From: an uncultured Bilophila sp.
GTDB lineage: Bacteria > Desulfobacterota > Desulfovibrionia > Desulfovibrionales > Desulfovibrionaceae
Length of the DNA: 10,026 nucleotides
Direction of reading: 5' to 3'
Assembly (NCBI GenBank): GCA_959604115.1
Contig: CAUHBW010000112.1
Location: 1-10,026 of the forward strand
In this document: in pieces, positions 1-5,396 of the stretch
Layout of the letters: each line of letters starts with the position of its first letter
How positions within the stretch are numbered: the first letter of the stretch is position 1
Notes under the pieces: model-generated
What the model was told of the DNA's origin: nothing
The model's input: the letters and a program-made list of their open reading frames with translations, nothing else
The model's database searches: none
Position numbers and translations under genes: made by a program

Positions 1-452
1 AGGTCGGCCTGCCCGCCTCCTTCGGCGTTCGCTACCCGCACGAGCTGAGCGGAGGCCAGTTGCAGCGCGTCTGCATCGCGCGCGCCCTGGCCGTCAGGCC
101 GCGCATCATTCTTCTGGACGAAGCCATCAGTTCTCTGGACGCTTCCACGCAGGTGCAGGTCATGGACCTGCTCATCGAATTGCGCAAGGAGCTGGGGCTT
201 TCCTATCTGTTCATCACCCACGACCTCACGAGCATCACCTATCTCTGCGATCGCGTGGTCTTCATGAACAACGGGGAAATCGTGGAACGGGTGGACGACA
301 TCCGGCGGATTGCCTCGATCCGCAACCCGTACGCCAGACATCTGCTGGAGTCGGTCATGGGCCTCGGCGTGGAGCACGGCGGAGGGCCCTTCCCGGCGGA
401 GGCGGCGGTTTCCGACCGCAACGCCGACGTGCCGATGACGTCCGTCGCCTGA
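1..452 (+). CDS. ABC importer ATP-binding protein, NikE/OppF-like (C-terminal part; 5' end outside window)
   Basis: This is the C-terminal 149 residues of an ABC ATPase, read in the frame that starts at base 3; the Walker A half lies upstream of the window. Visible motifs in order are the LSGGQ signature (bases 45-59), Walker B IILLDE (105-122) with the catalytic Glu, the D-loop SSLD, and the H-loop ITHD with His at 219-221. The segment LFITHDL...CDRVVFMNNGEIVE followed by NPYARHLLESV is typical of the ATPases that energise nickel, dipeptide and oligopeptide importers (NikD/E, DppD/F, OppD/F). From memory the H-loop region looks closest to NikE. In such systems this cytoplasmic subunit works with a partner ATPase, two permeases and a periplasmic binding protein, presumably encoded upstream. 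The last ~25 residues are a poorly conserved tail. The next gene starts 6 or 42 bases on, so they are probably co-transcribed. Substrate is uncertain: metal complex, peptide or acyl amino acid. Confidence 0.93.
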   Translation, partial: VGLPASFGVRYPHELSGGQLQRVCIARALAVRPRIILLDEAISSLDASTQVQVMDLLIELRKELGLSYLFITHDLTSITYLCDRVVFMNNGEIVERVDDIRRIASIRNPYARHLLESVMGLGVEHGGGPFPAEAAVSDRNADVPMTSVA

Positions 453-494
453 AGCCGGATGCCCGCCCCCGACCAAACCAAGGAAGCCCCGCCC

Positions 495-1874
495 ATGACG
501 ACCGCAGCCACGGCCCACTCCCCGAACCGCCGCGTGCTCCGCAATGCGGAGTATGCGGGGATACTGCTGCCCTTCGTTCTTTCCACCATGACCCAGCCCC
601 TCCTGAGCGCGGTGGACACGGCGGTCATGGGGCGGCTGTCCGATCCTTCCTACATCGCCGGGGTGGCGGTGGGGGCGGTCATCTTCAACACCGTCTACTG
701 GCTGCTGGGCTTTCTGCGCGTCGGCTCCACGGGCTTCAGCGCGCAGGCCTCGGCCGAGGGCGGGGGAGAGGCGCTGTACAAGGCGCTGCTGCCGCCCGGC
801 GTCATGGCGCTGGGGCTGTCCCTCGCCATTCTGCTGTTGCGGCGGCCCATCTTCGAGGGAGCCATGCTGCTGCTCCGGCTGGACGCCCCAAGCCGGGCCG
901 TGGCTTCGACCTACTACTTCATCCTTGTGTGGGGCGCGCCTCTCGTGCTGCTCAATTATGTGGTGCTGGGCTGGCTCATGGGCCTTTCGCGCATCCGGGC
1001 CACCCTGTTCATGCAGATCGGCAGCAACGTGCTCAACATGATTCTTGATATTCTCTTCGTCGGCGTTTTCGGGTGGGGGGTGGAAGGCGTCGCCGCGGCG
1101 ACGCTCATCGCGTTGCTGTTCGCCTTCGTAGCGGGAATGCTCTCCCTGCGCCGGGCCCTGTTCTCCTGTTCGCCGCCCGAAGACGGCAAACCCGCCGGAC
1201 TCCGCGCCCTGCTGCGCACCGCGCTCAATCCAGCGGACATGTGGCGCATCGCCAAGGTCAACGGGCATCTCTTCTTGCGCACCGTCTGCATGTTGGCGCA
1301 GACCAACATCTTTATGGCGACGGCTTCGGGCTTCGGCACCGTGACGCTTTCCGCCAACGCCATCCTCATCCAGATAATGCTCATCTTTTCCTATGTGTTC
1401 GAGGGAATAGCCAATGCGTCCAGCGTGTTCGCCGGGCGCGCCTCGGGCACCGGCAATCGGGAGCTCATGGAAGATACGCGCCGCATGACCCTGCGCTGGA
1501 CCCTCGGGAGCGCGGTGTTCATGACGGCGGTCTATGGCCTGTGGCAAGTCCCCGCGCTGTCGCTGTTCACGGATTTGCCGGATGTGCTGGCCGAAGCCGC
1601 GCGCTACGCGCCCTGGGGGCTGGCCTTTCCTCTGCTGGCGGGGGCGGGGCTGACGTATTACGGCATGTTCACGGGCAGCAGCGTCACGCGCCCCGTCTTC
1701 ATCTCCACCCTGCAAGCCTTGATCGCGTTCATCGCCGTATGGGCGATGGCCGTGCCGCTGCTCGGCAATGACGGGTTGTGGCTGGCCTATCTTGTCTTTT
1801 ACTGGGGGCGTTCGGCCTTTCTTGTACGGCATATGGCCGACCTGAAGCGGATACGGCCTTTTTCCGGGGAATGA
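495..1874 (+). CDS. MATE family efflux transporter, DinF subfamily
   Basis: This is a multidrug and toxic compound extrusion (MATE) protein of 459 residues with about 12 membrane segments, the normal family length. The first repeat contains the stretch TMTQPLLSAVDTAVMGRLSD, then GFLRVGSTGFSAQA. The second repeat carries LRTVCMLAQTN, LSANAILIQ and YVFEGIANASSVFAG. The ANAIL and FLR-TGF-AQA patterns point to the DinF branch of MATE. Family members export cationic drugs or metabolites by Na+ or H+ antiport across the inner membrane. I chose the ATG at 495 because AAGGAA sits 9 bases upstream (480-485); an in-frame ATG at 459, which adds 12 hydrophilic residues, has no clear ribosome binding site. 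The gene follows an importer ATPase by a short gap and precedes an AstE-like hydrolase by 61 bases, suggesting that it exports a product or toxic by-product of the same pathway. The substrate is unknown. Confidence 0.93.
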   Translation: MTTAATAHSPNRRVLRNAEYAGILLPFVLSTMTQPLLSAVDTAVMGRLSDPSYIAGVAVGAVIFNTVYWLLGFLRVGSTGFSAQASAEGGGEALYKALLPPGVMALGLSLAILLLRRPIFEGAMLLLRLDAPSRAVASTYYFILVWGAPLVLLNYVVLGWLMGLSRIRATLFMQIGSNVLNMILDILFVGVFGWGVEGVAAATLIALLFAFVAGMLSLRRALFSCSPPEDGKPAGLRALLRTALNPADMWRIAKVNGHLFLRTVCMLAQTNIFMATASGFGTVTLSANAILIQIMLIFSYVFEGIANASSVFAGRASGTGNRELMEDTRRMTLRWTLGSAVFMTAVYGLWQVPALSLFTDLPDVLAEAARYAPWGLAFPLLAGAGLTYYGMFTGSSVTRPVFISTLQALIAFIAVWAMAVPLLGNDGLWLAYLVFYWGRSAFLVRHMADLKRIRPFSGE

Positions 1875-1899
1875 CGCGGGAACGGGCCGATTCCGCGTC
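1873..1899 (+). repeat. inverted repeat (hairpin) overlapping the MATE stop codon
   Basis: GACGCGG (1873-1879) is repeated as CCGCGTC (1893-1899), a perfect 7-bp GC-rich stem with a 13-base loop. It begins within the MATE stop codon and lies 26 bases before the Shine-Dalgarno of the next gene. No T-run follows, so it is not a standard terminator. It could be an mRNA stability or processing element setting relative expression of the two genes, or chance in GC-rich DNA. Confidence 0.4.
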
Positions 1900-1935
1900 G
1901 ATCAACACACGCGGATTCTTGAAACGGAGAACTCT

Positions 1936-2886
1936 TTGGAAGCGCTGTTGCGTGCTTGGGAAGAAACGACTCCCGGACGGAAACGGACCGTGTCCCTTAT
2001 GGATGAGGGCATGGCCTTCCCCATGACCCTTATTGCGGGGACGCGTCCGGGAAAAACGGTTCTGCTGACGGCGGGCATACACGGCTGCGAATATTGCAGC
2101 ATTCAGGCGGCTATCGAACTGGCGGCGCAATGGACCCCCGAACAGGTCTCCGGGCGCGTCGCCATCGTGCACGTCGCCAACATGTCCGGCTTTTGGGAAC
2201 GGTTGCCCGCCATTGCGGCGGAGGACGGCAAAAACCTGAACCGCGTTTTTCCCGGCAACGCCGCCGGAACGCATTCCGAAAAGCTGGCGTACGGCATCTC
2301 GGAATTGCAGGCCCGCTCGGACTTCTACATCGACATGCACGGCGGCGATCTCCACGAGAGCCTGCATCCCTTTGTTTTTATTCCCGGCAGAGCGGAACCT
2401 CGGGTGACGGAAGCCGCCCGCGAGGCGGCCGGGGTTCTTGCCGTGGACACGCGGGTGCTCTCTTCGGCGACTACGGGCGCATACAACTCCGCCGCCGTTC
2501 GCGGAGTGCCTTCGCTGCTCATCGAGCGCGGGGGCAACGGGGTCTGGAGCCGGGAAGAGGTGGACGCCTATAAGCGGGATATCATCGCGGTGTTGCATCA
2601 TCTCGGGGTGCTGCGCGGGGAAACGGATGCGGCGCGGGACGGGAACGGGGCCGGGGCGCGTCAGCGGGAAACGGTCGCGGCGTATCTGGAAGCGGACGGC
2701 GAAGGCTGCTGGTATCCCGCGGTGAAGCCCGGCGAGCACGTGCGGCAAGGCGCGGCGCTGGGGGAGCTTCGCGACGTATTCGGGAAAACCGAAAAAGTCC
2801 ATTATGCCCAATGTGACGGCACCGTCCTTTATATGACCGTCTCATTGGCCGTGAAGGCGGGAACCCCGTTGGTGGCCTACGGGTAG
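1936..2886 (+). CDS. Succinylglutamate desuccinylase/aspartoacylase (AstE/AspA)-family zinc hydrolase
   Basis: This is a cytoplasmic zinc-dependent amide hydrolase or carboxypeptidase-fold protein of 316 residues. The metal site is visible as GIHGCE (His49, Glu52) and DMHGG (His135). NLNRVFPG (101-108) matches the substrate-binding Asn-Arg motif of aspartoacylases. LLIERGG (195-201) supplies Glu197, the likely general base. Residues ~250-316 form the beta-rich C-terminal domain common in this family (PAVKPGEHVRQGAALGEL...DGTVLYM). Relatives remove an acyl group from N-acyl amino acids or cleave small amide conjugates; which substrate is used here cannot be read from the sequence. The start is TTG at 1936, with GGAGA at 1926-1930 five bases upstream and no better in-frame ATG before the conserved core. 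It lies 61 bases after the MATE gene and upstream of lysR, so it is probably part of the same operon. Family assignment is firm; specificity is not. Confidence 0.88.
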   Translation: MEALLRAWEETTPGRKRTVSLMDEGMAFPMTLIAGTRPGKTVLLTAGIHGCEYCSIQAAIELAAQWTPEQVSGRVAIVHVANMSGFWERLPAIAAEDGKNLNRVFPGNAAGTHSEKLAYGISELQARSDFYIDMHGGDLHESLHPFVFIPGRAEPRVTEAAREAAGVLAVDTRVLSSATTGAYNSAAVRGVPSLLIERGGNGVWSREEVDAYKRDIIAVLHHLGVLRGETDAARDGNGAGARQRETVAAYLEADGEGCWYPAVKPGEHVRQGAALGELRDVFGKTEKVHYAQCDGTVLYMTVSLAVKAGTPLVAYG

Positions 2887-2901
2887 ATGAGGCCCCGTTG
2901 T

Positions 2902-2944
2902 CCCGCGCGGTCGTCATCGGGATTCGTGACGGAATCCGCGCGGG
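2902..2944 (+). repeat. long imperfect inverted repeat upstream of lysR
   Basis: Outer arms CCCGCGCGG (2902-2910) and CCGCGCGGG (2936-2944) are perfect 9-bp complements. Nested inside are CGTCA (2912-2916) and TGACG (2927-2931), so the RNA could fold into one long hairpin. An overlapping alternative dyad, GGATTC-N6-GAATCC (2920-2937), resembles a LysR-type box but is one base short of the usual ATTC-N7-GAAT spacing. The repeat starts 15 bases after the hydrolase stop and ends 57 bases before the lysR ATG. There is no T-run. It may be a factor-assisted terminator or processing hairpin for the upstream operon, or an autoregulatory site for the LysR protein. Confidence 0.5.
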
Positions 2945-3001
2945 GCGGCTTCGCTTCGGAATGCGGTTGCTTACCCGATCCCCCTACGTTCAGGAGATGC
3001 G

Positions 3002-3961
3002 ATGGAGTTTCGACAACTGGAATGTTTCGTCACCACGGCGGAGCTGGGCAGCATGCACCGGGCTGCGGAAGCGCTCTTCACTTCACAATCCAGCGTGAGC
3101 AAGCACGTTTCCATGCTGGAAGAGGAGCTCGGCAAGCAGCTCTTTCTGCGGACCAACCGGGGCGTGCGGCTGACCGACGTCGGACGGGAGATCTACCATC
3201 ATGCGTGCGGCATTCTCCAGAACATACGCACGATAAAGGAGATGGACTCGACCGCGCCGCGCCGGAGGATAAGCATCGCCTGCTATCCGTCCACCATGAT
3301 CTCGCATCTGTTCTGCTTTCTCTACAATGCCGTCAATGCCGCCGAGTACCACATGGCTTTCCGGGAAGGTACGGTGCGGGAAATCATCAATTATGTCGAC
3401 GACGATACCGCGGACATGGGCATCGTGTACTTTTCCAGGGAGCAGCGCAGGAACTTCGAGCATGTCCTCGGGCACAAGGAACTCGAATATGTGGAAATTT
3501 CGCAGCACGAGCCGTGCATCTACGTCGGGCCGCACAGCAGTCTCTACGAACGGGAAGCCATAGCGTTTTCGGAATTGGAACATATCCGCTTCATCCAGCC
3601 GCTGCACGACTTTTTCTCCATAGAGCATCATCTGGATACGCTGAGCGTGGGGTTGGCCAGGACCAGTCGGTTCAAGAGCTTCTTTTCCACGAACAGCGAC
3701 AATCAAATCATCGAAATGCTGCTGCACACGGACATCTGCAGCTTCGGCATCCGCCTGATGAACGACGATTTCCGCAAGTACGCCATACGGGACATTCCCA
3801 TGAAGGACTGCGGCAAGTGCCTGAGTTTCGGCTATATCAAGCGGAAACGGCATAAGCTCCCCGCTGAGTATGCCCTTTTTATCGACATGGTGCGCGAGCG
3901 TTTGTGCCATGTGCAGAGTGTCCGGGATGACGCCGCCGCCCAAAGGCAGGAATGCCGCTGA
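3002..3961 (+). CDS. LysR-family transcriptional regulator
   Basis: This is a DNA-binding regulator of 319 residues, normal length for the LysR family. Residues 1-60 form the winged helix-turn-helix: MEFRQLECFVTTAELGSMHRAAEALFTSQSSVSKHVSMLEEELGKQLFLR matches the family in order, including the recognition-helix Ser-Gln-Ser-Ser-Val-Ser-Lys-His stretch and LTDVG. A linker helix follows, and residues ~87-300 are the periplasmic-binding-protein-like effector domain (RRRISIACYPSTM onwards). Start ATG 3002 has AGGAG at 2992-2996. It lies 115 bases behind the hydrolase gene in the same direction, whereas LysR genes are more often divergent from their targets; it may still control the transport/hydrolase genes or itself through the dyad upstream. 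Local base composition is lower in GC than the genes to the right (a sampled 60-base line is ~52% versus ~63-68% there). The effector is unknown. Confidence 0.93.
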   Translation: MEFRQLECFVTTAELGSMHRAAEALFTSQSSVSKHVSMLEEELGKQLFLRTNRGVRLTDVGREIYHHACGILQNIRTIKEMDSTAPRRRISIACYPSTMISHLFCFLYNAVNAAEYHMAFREGTVREIINYVDDDTADMGIVYFSREQRRNFEHVLGHKELEYVEISQHEPCIYVGPHSSLYEREAIAFSELEHIRFIQPLHDFFSIEHHLDTLSVGLARTSRFKSFFSTNSDNQIIEMLLHTDICSFGIRLMNDDFRKYAIRDIPMKDCGKCLSFGYIKRKRHKLPAEYALFIDMVRERLCHVQSVRDDAAAQRQECR

Positions 3962-4069
3962 CTCCGAACGGCCGTTCGGGGACGGACGAATTGGAAAGAA
4001 CGTCCGAAAGCGAAGGGTGGAGTCCGATGTCATCGGCCGAAAAAAGGATGCACGACTTGATCACGGAGA

Positions 4070-4095
4070 AAGGCGGCTCTTCGGGGCCGCCTTTT
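4070..4095 (+). terminator. rho-independent terminator downstream of lysR
   Basis: AAGGCGGC (4070-4077) pairs perfectly with GCCGCCTT (4086-4093) around an 8-base loop containing TTCG, and TTTT follows (4092-4095). The 8-bp stem and short T-run are typical of an intrinsic terminator. It lies about 110 bases after the lysR stop and would close the left-hand operon. The complementary A-rich side also gives it some potential on the other strand, but no gene there needs it. Confidence 0.75.
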
Positions 4096-4200
4096 GGCGT
4101 TCATGCGGCAAGGGGGACGGTGGCGCGGGGATCGCCTGGAGGGCGACGCCCTGTACCGGGGCGGACTCCGTACGGTCCGGCGTTCGTCGGATGATACTCA

Positions 4201-4228
4201 TTGCGCGCCGTGCGGCTCCCTCTACAAT
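4201..4228 (+). promoter_or_regulatory. candidate sigma70 promoter for narJ
   Basis: TTGCGC (4201-4206) and TACAAT (4223-4228) are separated by 16 bases. The -10 matches the consensus TATAAT at five of six positions, and the -35 begins with the key TTG. Being AT-rich in a GC-rich region adds weight. Transcription would start near 4235, giving a leader of about 140 bases before the narJ GTG. This is pattern evidence only. Confidence 0.45.
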
Positions 4229-4249
4229 CGGTTGAAACGACACGATTGT
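4224..4249. promoter_or_regulatory. candidate operator dyad overlapping the narJ -10 box
   Basis: ACAATCG (4224-4230) and CGATTGT (4243-4249) are perfect 7-bp inverted repeats separated by 12 bases. A second, offset dyad TTGAA (4232-4236) / TTCAA (4249-4253) interleaves with it. The first arm overlaps the predicted -10 and the centre is at the predicted start of transcription, a position typical of repressor binding. It could alternatively be a 5' leader hairpin. The protein that would bind is not identifiable; it is not an exact FNR box (TTGAT-N4-ATCAA). Confidence 0.4.
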
Positions 4250-4374
4250 TCAAAGAAGGTTCCCTGCGTTTCCCCACATCCCGGACGCTCGGGCATTTCG
4301 GGTGGCGGGAACCACGACGTCTGGGCCATGAAGGGGGCCGCCGGGCTGGCGCAACACGAAATGGAGGAAAGACC

Positions 4375-4935
4375 GTGAACGATGCCGACCGTGATCTTCT
4401 GCTTGCCGTATCCGGGCTGCTGCACTACCCCGGCGACGACTTTTTCTTGCAGGCGCGTTCCTTCGAGGACGTGTGCGACCTGCTGCCCGTGGTGCGGGCC
4501 TGCCCGCTGCGGGCGTTCATCCGGGCGTCCCGCTCGCTGGGGCTGACGAAGCTGCGTCAGGACCATGCGGCGGTGTTCGACAGGGACAGGCGGTGCAGCC
4601 TGTCCCTCGCGCGGCACCGCTACGGGGACGATCCCCGGCTCGGGCGCGCGCTGGCGGGGCTGAACGAACTCTACCGGGACGCGGGATTCGAGCCGAAGCG
4701 AGGCGTTCTGCCGGACTATCTGCCGCTGGTGCTGGAATTCTTTTCCCTCGCCCCGGACTGGGCGCGCGAGGTGTTTCTCGAAGGCTTCGGCAAGGAGCTT
4801 CTCGGCGTCTACGCCGCGCTGGAGGCGCGCCACCCCGGCAGTCCCTACGTGTCCCTGTTCCGCCCCCTCGTCGCCGTCCTCGGCCTCGTCCCCGAACAGC
4901 GGCTTCCCGCCAGAGTGGAGGAGCTTGCGGAGTAG
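4375..4935 (+). CDS. narJ: NarJ-like molybdoenzyme assembly chaperone (TorD/NarJ superfamily), orphan
   Basis: This is a cytoplasmic chaperone of 186 residues. Members bind the catalytic subunit of a molybdenum oxidoreductase, classically nitrate reductase NarG, and hold it for cofactor insertion and membrane assembly without being part of the final enzyme. The family pattern is clear: an N-terminal LLHYPGDDFF (15-24), FDRDRRCSLSLARHRYGDD (68-86), GLNELYRDAGFEP (95-107) and the diagnostic LPDYLPLVLEF (112-122). The length suits the shorter NarJ versions. The start is GTG 4375, with GGAGGAAA at 4363-4370; upstream extension in the same frame has no family similarity. In nar operons the order is narG-narH-narJ-narI, but none of the other three is next to this gene. 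A transporter remnant follows immediately. The client may be encoded elsewhere, may be a NarG-like enzyme other than nitrate reductase, or may have been lost. Confidence 0.85.
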   Translation: MNDADRDLLLAVSGLLHYPGDDFFLQARSFEDVCDLLPVVRACPLRAFIRASRSLGLTKLRQDHAAVFDRDRRCSLSLARHRYGDDPRLGRALAGLNELYRDAGFEPKRGVLPDYLPLVLEFFSLAPDWAREVFLEGFGKELLGVYAALEARHPGSPYVSLFRPLVAVLGLVPEQRLPARVEELAE

Positions 4936-4944
4936 GGGACGCCG

Positions 4945-5221
4945 CTCACGGAGTTTGTGACGCTCACGGCGTGGGCCGCCGCGACCTTTCGGGTGCCGAT
5001 GCGTCCCGCCCGGCTTCCGACGGCACGGGGCGCGCCGGTTCCCGTCCGCCTGCACGCCCGAATACTGGGGCATGGCGTTCCCGTTCGGCATGTACGCCGC
5101 CTGCACCGCCATGCCCGCCAAGGCGTCGCCTTTCGACGTCCTCATGCCGCTGCCCGAAGCCTTGCCCGCCGTCGCGCTCGCCGCGTGGTTCGGAGTCTTC
5201 GCGGCATGGCGATCACCACGG
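4945..5221 (+). pseudogene. C-terminal remnant of a TDT/TehA/SLAC1-type transporter (frameshifted)
   Basis: Two adjacent reading frames together spell the end of a tellurite-resistance/dicarboxylate transporter (TDT) family protein. In the first frame (4945 to about 5000) is LTEFVTLTAWAAATFRVPM, resembling the family's WA-x-ATWWIPLL membrane segment. The reading then shifts by one base to a second frame (about 5013 onwards) with RRHGARRFP, then TPEYWGMAFPFGMYAACTAM, close to the family's hallmark YWGMVFPLGMYT, and a last hydrophobic helix LPAVALAAWFGVFAAW ending near 5221. A full protein is about 330 residues; only ~90 remain, with no start codon, at least one frameshift and no stop at the expected end. 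Intact members are ten-helix membrane channels or exporters for anions such as sulfite, malate or tellurite. It begins about ten bases after the narJ stop, suggesting a deletion joined the two. Edges are approximate. Confidence 0.72.
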
Positions 5222-5290
5222 GGGCGATTGTCCGACGACGCCCTCCGCCGAATGATCCGACGCGCCGCCGTAGGGAACGCTGCGGGAAAA

Positions 5291-5315
5291 GGGAAGGCTC
5301 CGGCCTTCCTTTTTT
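5291..5315 (+). terminator. rho-independent terminator after narJ / transporter remnant
   Basis: GGAAGGC (5292-5298) pairs perfectly with GCCTTCC (5303-5309) around the tetraloop TCCG, followed by six T (5310-5315) and preceded by AAAA. This is a textbook intrinsic terminator. It ends transcription about 370 bases after narJ, right where the decayed transporter gene would have ended, and isolates the diguanylate cyclase gene as a separate unit. Confidence 0.88.
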
Positions 5316-5396
5316 CGCCGTCTCGTATGATTTCGCCTGTGGCCTTTTCCACTCGTCTTGTGTATGGTCGCAGGACCCTTGGAAAGGAGGAAGCTG

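Larger units (their letters stand above)
3962..4374. other. intergenic region between lysR and narJ, rich in dyads
   Basis: These 413 bases carry no convincing gene: open frames here have no recognisable motif and no good start. They hold several small symmetric sites. A perfect 16-bp palindrome CCGAACGGCCGTTCGG (3964-3979) starts three bases after the lysR stop, and CCGAT-gtc-ATCGG lies at 4024-4036. The lysR-side terminator and the narJ promoter/operator region are listed separately. I looked for pieces of narG or narH ahead of narJ and saw none. Confidence 0.6.

Noticed and set aside
4232..4253. FNR or HcpR box ahead of narJ
   Set aside because: TTGAA-N12-TTCAA has arms related to such boxes, but the spacing is far too long for the known 4-base (FNR) or 6-base (HcpR-like) patterns.
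4201..4374. Extension of narJ upstream to a TTG at 4201
   Set aside because: The added 58 residues have no chaperone-family similarity, and a strong ribosome binding site stands before the GTG at 4375.
4473..5255. A 260-residue + strand open frame crossing narJ and the remnant
   Set aside because: Out of frame with the clear NarJ coding sequence; Arg/Pro/Ala-rich product without motif.
4222..5352. A 376-residue minus-strand open frame across narJ and the transporter remnant
   Set aside because: Low-complexity Arg/Gly/Pro-rich product with no motif and no good ribosome binding site; a shadow of the + strand.
5321..5370. TATGAT (5326-5331) as -10 of a promoter for the cyclase
   Set aside because: No acceptable -35 at 15-19 bases upstream; that spacing falls inside the terminator stem.
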